DNA of 13,948 nt from Hungateiclostridiaceae bacterium UBA3922 (GTDB lineage Bacteria; Bacillota; Clostridia; Acetivibrionales; DTU013), in NCBI GenBank assembly GCA_002386045.1, contig DGEQ01000043.1, positions 1-13,948 of the forward strand, given 5' to 3'. A model generated the notes under the pieces. That model had not been told where the DNA came from. It saw nothing but the letters and a program-made list of their open reading frames with translations, and did no database searches. This document shows, one piece after another, positions 1 to 5,484 of the stretch. The stretch's first letter is position 1, and each line of letters starts with the position of its first letter. Made by a program: the position numbers and the translations under genes.

Positions 1-1
1 G

Positions 2-490
2 ATCGAAGCCGGCATAGAACTGACGGACGATCTCCTAAACAGGATACTGAGGCCGGACGAGACCACGACCGTGCTGCTTGAATCCATGTCCGGGAAAGGC
101 AGCGAAGTTGGCGGCAGGTTCGAGGAACTGAGGCAGATAATCGACAGGGTGGAACTGAAGGAAAAGCTCGGGGTTTGCCTCGATACCTGCCATGTATATG
201 ATGCGGGCTATGACATAGTAAACGACCTGGACGGAGTGCTGAGGGAGTTTGATGAGATCATCGGGCTGGAAAGGCTTCGTGCTGTCCACATAAATGACAG
301 CAAAAACCTGTTTTCCAGCCGTAAGGACCGCCATGCGAAAATAGGTGAAGGAAGCCTTGGTATCGACACATTCGCCAATATAATAAACCATCCGGAATTG
401 CGGCATCTTCCGTTCATTCTTGAAACTCCCAACGAACTGGAAGGATATGCGCGGGAGATAAGCCTGCTGAAAGAACTATACAGGTCCTGA
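2..490 (+). CDS. nfo: Endonuclease IV (AP endonuclease), C-terminal part
   Basis: Apurinic/apyrimidinic endonuclease that nicks DNA 5' of abasic sites in base-excision repair, using three metal ions in a TIM barrel. The gene enters from the left edge in frame 2, so the N-terminal part is missing and about 162 residues are visible. The metal-ligand motifs of the C-terminal half are all present: the Glu of LLESMSGKG, Asp and His of CLDTCH, His of RAVHINDSKN, Asp and His of DRHAKIGEG, and the Glu of LETPN. The reading frame is intact to the TGA at 488-490, so the gene looks functional. The family is usually about 280 residues. An AlkD-like glycosylase follows 168 bp downstream on the same strand, which fits a shared repair role. 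Assignment is by recognition of the conserved motifs. Confidence 0.96.
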   Translation: MEAGIELTDDLLNRILRPDETTTVLLESMSGKGSEVGGRFEELRQIIDRVELKEKLGVCLDTCHVYDAGYDIVNDLDGVLREFDEIIGLERLRAVHINDSKNLFSSRKDRHAKIGEGSLGIDTFANIINHPELRHLPFILETPNELEGYAREISLLKELYRS

Positions 491-571
491 CCGGAGATCT
501 GCAGGCGGACGGATGATGTTATGGACAGACGGCGTGCGGAAGCAGCGCCGGCGATGAAGCGGCGTCTCCAG

Positions 572-629
572 GGATGCTGTGGATGGCGGTGAAACAGAGA
601 GGTGCCGGATGCTGCAAATGGCGGCGAAA
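572..629 (+). repeat. Imperfect 23-bp direct repeat, 35-bp period
   Basis: GGATGCTGTGGATGGCGGTG and following bases (572-594) recur as GGATGCTGCAAATGGCGGCG and following bases (607-629), with 19 of 23 positions identical. The repeat lies between nfo and the AlkD-like gene, just upstream of the preferred AlkD start. It looks like a degenerate local duplication. No hairpin or known element was recognised in it. Confidence 0.5.
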
Positions 630-658
630 GTACAGAACTACCGGGGAAAGGGGACAAT

Positions 659-1342
659 ATGCAGGAGGAAATAAAAGCAAGGCTTATAGCGCTTTCTGAT
701 GAAAAATACAGGGAGTTTGCCGCAGGGCTCCTGCCCGGCGTCGGCAACTTGCTTGGGGTAAGACTGCCGATCCTGCGTTCGATGGCCCGGGAAATAGCCA
801 AAGGCGACTGGCGGCAATACCTGGGCACAGCCGATGACGAATATTTCGAAGAAACGATGCTCCAGGGTTTCGTAATCGGTCTTGCCAAAACCGATGCTGA
901 AGAAAAATTGCGGCTTGTCAGGGAGTTCGTGCCCAAAATCAGGAACTGGTCTGTATGTGACAGCTTCTGTGCGAGCTTGAAATTTGTCAATGACAACAGG
1001 GAACGGGTATGGGACTTCCTGCAGCAGTATTTCAACTCCGACAGGGAATTCGAACTGCGCTTCGCCATAGTCACGGGCATTTTCCATTTCACGGACGAAA
1101 AATACCTGGATGAGTTTTTCCGCCTGCTTGACCGGATAAAACACGACGGTTATTACGTAAAAATGGCCATTGCATGGGCATTGTCCGCATGCTTCGTGAA
1201 GTATCCCGAAAAAACGCTGGAGTACCTGGAGAACTGTGACCTGGATGATTTCACGTACAACAAGGCACTTCAGAAAATCATCGAATCAAAACTGGTCGGC
1301 GATGAAACCAGGGCCATGATCCGGAAAATGAAACGTAAATGA
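659..1342 (+). CDS. DNA alkylation repair protein, AlkD-like glycosylase
   Basis: HEAT-repeat (ALK) DNA glycosylase that removes alkylated bases such as 3- and 7-methylpurines without base flipping. At 227 residues the length fits the family. The motif RNWSVCD (W97 and D101) matches the Trp-x3-Asp pair of AlkD, where the Asp is catalytic. The Arg in ELRFAIV and the Trp in AIAWALSACF fit the other conserved DNA-contacting residues. I chose ATG 659 because GGGGAAAGGGG lies 7 bases upstream; a GTG at 602 in the same frame would add 19 residues of low-complexity sequence unlike the family. It lies downstream of nfo on the same strand, so glycosylase and AP endonuclease would act in sequence. No clear promoter or terminator is visible, so co-transcription with nfo is inferred. 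The substrate range cannot be read from sequence. Confidence 0.9.
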   Translation: MQEEIKARLIALSDEKYREFAAGLLPGVGNLLGVRLPILRSMAREIAKGDWRQYLGTADDEYFEETMLQGFVIGLAKTDAEEKLRLVREFVPKIRNWSVCDSFCASLKFVNDNRERVWDFLQQYFNSDREFELRFAIVTGIFHFTDEKYLDEFFRLLDRIKHDGYYVKMAIAWALSACFVKYPEKTLEYLENCDLDDFTYNKALQKIIESKLVGDETRAMIRKMKRK

Positions 1343-1389
1343 CCGTAACGCACAGGTGTCAGTGCTATATCATGAAATTGCACAACGAT

Positions 1390-1409
1390 ATTGACTGAAT
1401 TCATTCACT
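1390..1409 (+). promoter_or_regulatory. Probable TetR-family operator (autoregulatory copy)
   Basis: ATTGACTGAATTCATTCACT matches the perfect operator at 2217-2236 in 16 of 20 positions, including an intact right half-site TTCATTCA. It overlaps the -35 box (TTGACT, 1391-1396) and spacer of the regulator's own promoter, the usual place for an autorepression site. Binding is inferred. Confidence 0.65.
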
Positions 1410-1420
1410 TGTGTTATCAT
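1391..1420 (+). promoter_or_regulatory. Promoter of the TetR-family regulator
   Basis: A -35 box TTGACT (1391-1396) and a -10 box TATCAT (1415-1420) are separated by 18 bases (17 if read as TTATCA). They lie about 45 bases before the start at 1464. This is a good sigma-A-type match, and the operator copy sits over the -35 box. Confidence 0.7.
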
Positions 1421-1463
1421 TATTCCCGTCAATAGTGGCAGCACATCAAAGGGTGGTGACAGG

Positions 1464-2036
1464 ATGACCCGTGTTTCCAAGGATCCGGAGGAAAGAAAAG
1501 AAGAGATCATAGAAGCGGCGCGAAAGCTTTTCGAGGAAAAAGGCTATGAACAGACGATGATGTCAGACATATCGCAGGCACTTGGGATATCACAGGGTCT
1601 GCCCTACAGGTATTTCAAGTCGAAACTCGATCTGCTGGATGCTGTCGCTGCAAAACTGGGCAGGGAATTTGTCAGGGCGCTTGCCGGGTACAGATTCAGG
1701 CCCGGGATGAACGCAAAAGAGAAGCTGGACGTATATTTCAAGCTTTTTGAGGACATGGGTTCGTCAAAACTGATTTCACTGCTTCACCGGAAGGACAACA
1801 GCGAGATCCACAGGCGGGTGTCGGAGGCTTCGTTCAAAAGTCTGCTGCCGCAGTTGATCGAACTGATAAAGGAGGGAAACAGGCAAAAGGTCTTCGACTG
1901 CCCGCATGTTGAAGAGGCTGCCGTATTCCTTGCGTATGGGGCCATGTCGGTCCATGACATGGTCACTCCGGATAACATGCATGAGAAGCTGGAGATCATA
2001 AGGGACTTGTTTTACAGGGTGCTTGGGATCAGGTGA
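1464..2036 (+). CDS. TetR/AcrR-family transcriptional regulator
   Basis: A 190-residue one-component repressor. Residues about 10-57 form the TetR DNA-binding domain: helix 1 is ERKEEIIEAARKLFEEKGYE, followed by TMMSDISQALGISQGLPYRYF and KSKLDLLDA, the typical recognition helix and following turn. The rest is a divergent ligand-binding and dimerisation domain, so the effector cannot be predicted. The ATG follows AAAGGGTGG at good spacing. The gene has an operator-like site over its own promoter and a perfect copy of that site just before the truncated ABC-transporter gene at 2294. The inferred original job is therefore repression of itself and of the neighbouring ABC operon, which is now lost. 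The frame is intact, so it may still act on itself or on targets elsewhere. Confidence 0.93.
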   Translation: MTRVSKDPEERKEEIIEAARKLFEEKGYEQTMMSDISQALGISQGLPYRYFKSKLDLLDAVAAKLGREFVRALAGYRFRPGMNAKEKLDVYFKLFEDMGSSKLISLLHRKDNSEIHRRVSEASFKSLLPQLIELIKEGNRQKVFDCPHVEEAAVFLAYGAMSVHDMVTPDNMHEKLEIIRDLFYRVLGIR

Positions 2037-2095
2037 TCACCGGCGGTGATCCAACAGATCGGTTGTTAGTGTGCGGCATACTTATTGGATATGCC
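2035..2095 (+). other. Two successive hairpins after the TetR gene, no T-run
   Basis: GATCACC (2035-2041) pairs with GGTGATC (2045-2051) around a 3-base loop and overlaps the TGA stop. GGCATA (2075-2080) pairs with TATGCC (2090-2095). Neither is followed by a T-run, so intrinsic termination is uncertain. The rest of the stretch from 2037 to 2210 holds no gene that I can see. Confidence 0.4.
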
Positions 2096-2216
2096 GGTAT
2101 TACCATATGGTCAGGCTGACCCGGCGAAACCGGTATGGTGCGGCCGGAATTGCTTTAGCCGGATGCTCCGGACAGGAGATCGTTTTCCTGGTTCAGAGCA
2201 TATTATAAAACGATTG

Positions 2217-2236
2217 AATGAATGAGTTCATTCATT
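2217..2236 (+). promoter_or_regulatory. Perfect TetR-type operator before the truncated ABC operon
   Basis: AATGAATGAGTTCATTCATT is a perfect inverted repeat: 9-base arms AATGAATGA and TCATTCATT around a central GT. Its size and symmetry fit a TetR-family dimer site. It lies just downstream of an A/T-rich -10-like TATTATAAA (2201-2209) and about 58 bases before the ABC gene start, where a bound repressor would block transcription. A 16/20 copy covers the regulator's own promoter. Confidence 0.75.
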
Positions 2237-2293
2237 AGCAGAAAACGGCACAGGCTGCTGCAAGCTGTTTGAGTCAAAGAGGAGGTCATGGTT

Positions 2294-2341
2294 TTGAGCT
2301 ACATAACCTTTGAAAATGTCGTTAAGGAATACAGGAGCGGC
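2294..2341 (+). pseudogene. ABC-transporter ATP-binding protein, 5' stub
   Basis: Only the first 16-18 codons remain. Read from TTG 2294 they give MSYITFENVVKEYRSG, the standard N-terminus of an ABC ATPase of the MacB/LolD-like export type; an ATG at 2288 in the same frame is also possible. AGAGGAGG ends 8 bases before the TTG, which favours the TTG, while it is too close to the ATG. The reading frame leaves the homologous sequence at about 2341 and stops at the TAA of 2354-2356. No Walker A, Walker B, signature motif or permease follows. The break point abuts an IS30-type transposase start read in the opposite direction. The gene is therefore a deletion remnant of an export operon once controlled by the adjacent TetR regulator. 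Confidence 0.8.
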
Positions 2342-2396
2342 ACCTCTGCTCGATAATATTCCTTTCCTCCCGAGTCAGGTGTTTGAAGTTGCTCAT
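2342..2396 (-). pseudogene. IS30-type transposase, 5' stub
   Basis: On the minus strand an ATG at 2396 begins MSNFKHLTREERNIIEQR, the characteristic start of IS30-family transposases (the helix-turn-helix region, LTxEERxxIE). It has an ideal Shine-Dalgarno site AAAGGAGG 7 bases upstream. A plausible promoter is TAGAAA (2456-2461), 17 bases, TATGAT (2433-2438) on the minus strand. After 18 codons the reading frame passes into the antisense of the ABC stub and stops within it. The DDE catalytic domain and the other end of the element are missing. The sequence shows an insertion followed by an adjacent deletion that removed most of both genes. The family call rests on this short N-terminus only. 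Confidence 0.72.
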
Positions 2397-2600
2397 ATGA
2401 GTACCTCCTTTTAGAGGCACCACCACAGATTCATCATAGCTTTTTGGCGGGTAAATTTCTAGCTTTTACATGAAAAATGAAACAGGAACACTTTGCAAAA
2501 GTAACTTCCACCTTTCTCGTTTCCGCTAATTTGCAAAACTAAATTCCGCTGTTTATGAATTTGGGGTCGAAATTACTTTTTCAAATGAGAGAAGCGTTGA
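2397..2600 (-). mobile_element. Remnant of the 5' end of an IS30-type element
   Basis: This A/T-rich stretch lies upstream of the transposase stub and has a composition unlike the flanking genes. It would contain the element's leader and outer end. The outer boundary is uncertain: candidates are the related repeats at 2492-2511 and 2566-2585. No target-site duplication can be assigned because the other end is gone. Confidence 0.5.
2492..2585. repeat. Cluster of related 20-bp repeats in direct and inverted orientation
   Basis: TTTGCAAAAGTAACTTCCAC (2492-2511) recurs in direct orientation as TTTGCAAAACTAAATTCCGC (2530-2549; 16/20). It also recurs inverted at 2566-2585, where the minus strand reads TTTGAAAAAGTAATTTCGAC (17/20). 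These are candidates for terminal or subterminal transposase-binding repeats of the IS remnant. Confidence 0.55.
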
Positions 2601-2626
2601 AAAGTGTCGAGTGACTGCCCCTCGGT

Positions 2627-2655
2627 TTGAAAATCCCGTGATTTTCTGATATATT
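2627..2655 (+). promoter_or_regulatory. Promoter of the L25 gene with extended -10
   Basis: TTGAAA (2627-2632), 17 bases, TATATT (2650-2655), with TG at 2647-2648 giving an extended -10 (TGnTATATT). A perfect inverted repeat GAAAAT (2629-2634)/ATTTTC (2641-2646) lies over the -35 and spacer. Transcription would start near 2662, leaving a leader of about 200 nt before the L25 start. No known riboswitch or leader fold was recognised in 2662-2863. Confidence 0.65.
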
Positions 2656-2863
2656 TATATTGTCACACAATTTCATATTCCGCATTTTTTCATACATCAT
2701 TCAGCCGCTGAAAAACGACCGGGAATTTTCATTTACCTGCAACGTGAATCATCAGAACAGCACGCAGCTGACAGTAATCGCTGATCAGATGTTTGTCATG
2801 CGTGTCCGCACTTACGTTGGATCCATTAGTTTTATCAAGCACAAAAGGGGAGGAGAGGATAAT

Positions 2864-3493
2864 ATGATCGCAACTGGCGAAAGAGCTACTCTGAAAGTCT
2901 GGAGAAGAGACACTACAAACAGCAGGTCCAGCAAAAAGCTGAGAAGAGCTGGCTTTGTCCCTGCTTCGATCAGCATCAGGGGGCGGGATTCGATTTCAGT
3001 TAAGATAAAAAGGGATGAATTGATGAAAAACCTGAAGAAGTACGGCAGGACCTACCTGTTCAAACTGGATGTCGACGGAGAGGAGACATACACCGCGATA
3101 GTCAGGAACATGCAGCATGCTGCTGTCGGCGGGGAACTCCTGGATGTCAGTTTCCAGCATGTCTCGCTGGATGAGGAGATAAAGGTCGAAGTCGGTATCA
3201 GGATAACCGGAAAAGAAGCAATAGAAGCAAGGAAGCTCCTTGTCGTGACACAGCTGGACAGTATACCTGTAAAAGGCCTGCCGCAGGATATCCCTGAATA
3301 CCTGGCCATCGATGTTTCGGAGCTGGAGGCTGATGACAAGATAACCGTCGGAGATATCCCGTACCCGGAGGGTATAGAACCGGACTGTGAAAGTGACAAG
3401 ATAGTGCTGGTGATCACGGAGGCCAAATCTTCCGACGAGGAAGGGAGCCAGGAGAGCGGGGAAGACCAGGAGGAACAGAAGGAGACCGAGTGA
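2864..3493 (+). CDS. rplY: 50S ribosomal protein L25, CTC (general stress) form
   Basis: Ribosomal protein that binds 5S rRNA; the two-domain CTC/TL5 form is common in Firmicutes. The protein has 209 residues. Residues about 5-95 are the L25 domain (ERATLKVWRRDTTNSRSSKKLRRAGFVPA), including the family's basic loop before the glycine-proline-like turn. Residues about 97-190 are the TL5/CTC C-terminal beta domain, with GxPQDIPEYLAIDVSELEADDKI as a clear family signature. The last 20 residues are strongly acidic (Ser/Asp/Glu/Gln). ATG 2864 is preferred because GGGGAGGAG precedes it; the open frame continues upstream to 2660 but that part has no family similarity. It is transcribed alone from the promoter at 2627-2655 and ends at the terminator at 3563-3611. 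The usual partner pth is not in the window. Confidence 0.94.
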   Translation: MIATGERATLKVWRRDTTNSRSSKKLRRAGFVPASISIRGRDSISVKIKRDELMKNLKKYGRTYLFKLDVDGEETYTAIVRNMQHAAVGGELLDVSFQHVSLDEEIKVEVGIRITGKEAIEARKLLVVTQLDSIPVKGLPQDIPEYLAIDVSELEADDKITVGDIPYPEGIEPDCESDKIVLVITEAKSSDEEGSQESGEDQEEQKETE

Positions 3494-3556
3494 TGCGGCA
3501 AATGCGGACTATTGGCAAATAATCGCGGATCCTGTCGTCCGTGATCAGGTATTACT

Positions 3557-3611
3557 AAAAAAGAGGGCTGTTGCCGGTTTGGACAACATCGGCAGGAGGC
3601 CCTCCTTTTTT
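3557..3611. terminator. Bidirectional intrinsic terminator between L25 and MATE genes
   Basis: GAGGGC (3563-3568) pairs with GCCCTC (3599-3604), and inside it TGCCG (3572-3576) pairs with CGGCA (3590-3594). Six A's precede the stem (3557-3562) and six T's follow it (3606-3611), so it can terminate transcripts from both the L25 gene on the plus strand and the MATE gene on the minus strand. Confidence 0.85.
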
Positions 3612-3687
3612 GTTGCTGATATTGTTGCTGAAAAAATGCCCGGCTTTTGGCTGTTTTTATGTCAGGCCGTCCAGACCGGTTTTGCCG

Positions 3688-5091
3688 TCATATGGCCGGC
3701 GCGTCGTCCGGCAGAGGTTTTATGCGTTTTATGTAAAAATACCTCATAAATCCTATGCTCATCACGACAGAAACGATCTCAGCCAGCGGATACGCCCACC
3801 ATACGGCGCCCAATCCGCCCCTGGCCGACAAAACATATGCCAGCGGCAACAGCACGATCAACTGACGGGCCAGTGATTCAAGCATGCCTGGCAGGCCGCT
3901 GCCCAGCGCCTGGAACACGGAACCCGATACTACGCAGAAACCGGCGAATATAAAGCTGATGCTTATTATCCTGAAAGCAGGAACGCCGATCTCCAGCATT
4001 GCAGCAGAGGGGTTGAACAACCACAGGAGCTGTGCGGGGATGACCTGGAACGGTGTAAAACCGATGATCATCACGGCAGTAGCGTAAAGGATGCTGAGCT
4101 TTATTGCCTGCAGCACCCTGCTTTTCCTGCCTGCTCCGTAGTTGTATGCGATGATCGGGACCAGGCTGGTGGTGAGCCCGAAAACCGGCATGAAAACAAA
4201 ATGTTCCAGCCTGAAATAAGCGCCGAATACGGCGATTGCAGCAGGCGTGAAGGTGATCAGTATCCTGTTGAGCCCGTAAATCATTGCCGAACCTATCGAC
4301 ATCATTACTGCGGTCGGGATCCCGACAGCCAGGATCCTCCTGATGATTTCTGCACGAGGCCGGATCTCACGGATTTTCAGTTTTATATCCCTGTTCATGG
4401 CAATGTTGAATATCAAGGCCAGGACAGCAGCCGTGCACTGGCTGATCACGGTGGCAATGGCGGCGCCCCGGACTCCCATCGCCGGAAGCCCGAACCAGCC
4501 GAAGATCAGTATCGGGTCGAGGATCATGTTGAGTACTGCTCCGAGGCTCTGTGTTATCATTGACAAAAACATCTTCCCCGTCGACTGGAGCAGCCTTTCA
4601 AAGGTAACCTGGGCCGCCATCCCGAAGGAGCAGACGGTGACTATCCTCAGATACTCTGTGCCGAGCTCGGTTATTTCCCCGATATCTGTCTGTGTTTCAA
4701 AATAAAACCTGCTGAGCAGGATCCCCAGCACCGCGAACAGGACGCTGTTCACAACAGCCAGGAACATTCCCGTGCCGGCCGCCCGGTCTGCGCGTTCCTG
4801 GTTCTTTTCGCCCAGGCTCCTCGAAAGCAGGGCATTGATGCCTACGCCCGTACCCACCATTACCGCTATCATGAGATGCTGTGCCGGGTAGGCCATCGAA
4901 AGAGCGGCGAAAGCATTTTCACTGATACGTGATACATACATGCTGTCCACAAGGCTGTACAGGGCCTGCACCAGCATGGAAAGCATTGCCGGCAGCGACA
5001 TCGTTATGATAAGCCTGCTTACCGGCATCACGCCCATTTTGTTTTCCCCCGCAGGCCAGCTTTCATGGACTTCTGCAGTGTTTTCCTCCAT
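3688..5091 (-). CDS. MATE-family efflux transporter
   Basis: Multidrug and toxic-compound extrusion protein, a cation-coupled exporter in the cytoplasmic membrane. It has 467 residues, close to the family norm, with hydrophobic stretches consistent with twelve membrane helices in two MatE halves. The first half opens with LPAMLSMLVQALYSLVDSMYVSRI and has the GTGVGINALLSRSLGE loop. The second half starts near VGIPTAVMMSIGSAMIYGLNRILI. ATG 5091 is preferred because AGGGGTGA ends about 6 bases upstream; a GTG at 5100 in frame would add three residues and overlap that site. It stands alone on the minus strand and converges with L25. Substrate cannot be predicted. Related MATE proteins are common in Clostridia, and nothing here suggests recent transfer. 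Confidence 0.93.
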   Translation of the reverse strand: MEENTAEVHESWPAGENKMGVMPVSRLIITMSLPAMLSMLVQALYSLVDSMYVSRISENAFAALSMAYPAQHLMIAVMVGTGVGINALLSRSLGEKNQERADRAAGTGMFLAVVNSVLFAVLGILLSRFYFETQTDIGEITELGTEYLRIVTVCSFGMAAQVTFERLLQSTGKMFLSMITQSLGAVLNMILDPILIFGWFGLPAMGVRGAAIATVISQCTAAVLALIFNIAMNRDIKLKIREIRPRAEIIRRILAVGIPTAVMMSIGSAMIYGLNRILITFTPAAIAVFGAYFRLEHFVFMPVFGLTTSLVPIIAYNYGAGRKSRVLQAIKLSILYATAVMIIGFTPFQVIPAQLLWLFNPSAAMLEIGVPAFRIISISFIFAGFCVVSGSVFQALGSGLPGMLESLARQLIVLLPLAYVLSARGGLGAVWWAYPLAEIVSVVMSIGFMRYFYIKRIKPLPDDAPAI

Positions 5092-5126
5092 ATATGTCAC
5101 CCCTGGGCAATATTGGCATTGAACTG

Positions 5127-5148
5127 ATTATATTATATAGCAATTATA
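5127..5148 (-). promoter_or_regulatory. A/T-rich -10 region of the MATE gene
   Basis: Three TATAAT hexamers occur on the minus strand (5127-5132, 5132-5137, 5143-5148), 36-57 bases before the MATE start. None has a convincing -35 partner at 16-18 bases, so which one is used is unclear. Confidence 0.4.
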
Positions 5149-5186
5149 CTGTATTGCACAGGAAAACATATCTGCCCACATACAGC

Positions 5187-5216
5187 AAAAAACCCCAAAC
5201 CCTGATGGGTTTGAGG
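5187..5216 (-). terminator. Intrinsic terminator of the tRNA-Arg gene
   Basis: On the minus strand CCTCAAACCC, loop ATCA, and GGGTTTGGGG form a stem of nine or ten pairs including a G-T pair. It is followed directly by TTTTTT (5192-5187). It begins 5 bases after the encoded CCA end of the tRNA. Confidence 0.85.
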
Positions 5217-5220
5217 CTTC

Positions 5221-5297
5221 TGGTGCGCCCGAAGGGATTCGAACCCCTGGCCTGCGGTTTAGGAAACCGACGCTCTATCCTGCTGAGCTACGGGCGC
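5221..5297 (-). tRNA. tRNA-Arg, anticodon CCT
   Basis: The reverse complement folds as a 77-nt tRNA with encoded CCA. The acceptor stem is GCGCCCG/CGGGCGC, the D stem GCTC/GAGC, the anticodon loop TTCCTAA with CCT at positions 34-36, and the T arm AGGGG-TTCGAAT-CCCTT. Base pair 27-43 is a mismatch (T-C); the other anticodon-stem pairs are good. CCT reads AGG, the most used arginine codon in the neighbouring genes. It is a single-gene unit with its own promoter (5345-5373) and terminator (5187-5216). Confidence 0.96.
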
Positions 5298-5337
5298 ATG
5301 TATGGGATTGCCTGAAAGGAAATCTCCCTTCATAGAA

Positions 5338-5364
5338 CGCTATAATTTTATAATTATTATAGCG
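5338..5364. promoter_or_regulatory. 27-bp palindrome in the tRNA/SLH-protein intergenic region
   Basis: CGCTATAAT (5338-5346) and ATTATAGCG (5356-5364) are perfect 9-base inverted arms around a 9-base A/T spacer. The palindrome covers the -10 and start region of the tRNA promoter. It could be an operator or just a by-product of overlapping A/T-rich promoter elements. Confidence 0.5.
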
Positions 5365-5373
5365 TATTGTCAA
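5345..5373 (-). promoter_or_regulatory. Promoter of tRNA-Arg
   Basis: On the minus strand TTGACA (5373-5368), 17 bases, TAAAAT (5350-5345). The -35 is a consensus match. Transcription would start near 5338, about 40 bases before the mature tRNA. On the other strand the same bases read TTGTCA (5367-5372), a possible -35 for the SLH gene, but no good -10 follows at 17 bases. Confidence 0.7.
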
Positions 5374-5405
5374 GCTTTATGCGAGCATTTACAGATAATG
5401 GATCG

Positions 5406-5442
5406 ATCCCGGGTGAGACCCGTGTTAATCCCGGGCCTGTTT
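5406..5442 (+). other. Structured leader before the SLH-protein gene
   Basis: ATCCCGGG occurs twice (5406-5413 and 5428-5435); the CCCGGG cores can pair with each other. A competing hairpin is CGGGT (5410-5414)/ACCCG (5418-5422) with loop GAG. A T-run begins at 5440, so the longer pairing resembles an attenuator. Function is inferred only from the fold. Confidence 0.3.
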
Positions 5443-5484
5443 TTGCCGATATTTTTACAGGAATATGCTTTTCGGAGGATCATT

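Noticed and set aside
208..1092. Long minus-strand open frame opposite nfo and the AlkD-like gene
   Set aside because: It is the antisense shadow of two well-supported genes, is low-complexity and serine-rich, and has no family similarity.
2492..2585. Abutted IS30 ends (a circle-junction intermediate)
   Set aside because: The inverted copies are 54 bp apart, not separated by about 2 bp as in an IS30 end-to-end junction.
2660..2863. N-terminal extension of L25 to a TTG at 2660
   Set aside because: The added residues do not match L25, and a good ribosome site precedes ATG 2864.
5302..5484. N-terminal extension of the SLH protein
   Set aside because: It lies in the promoter and leader region; the signal peptide and GGAGG site fit ATG 5485.
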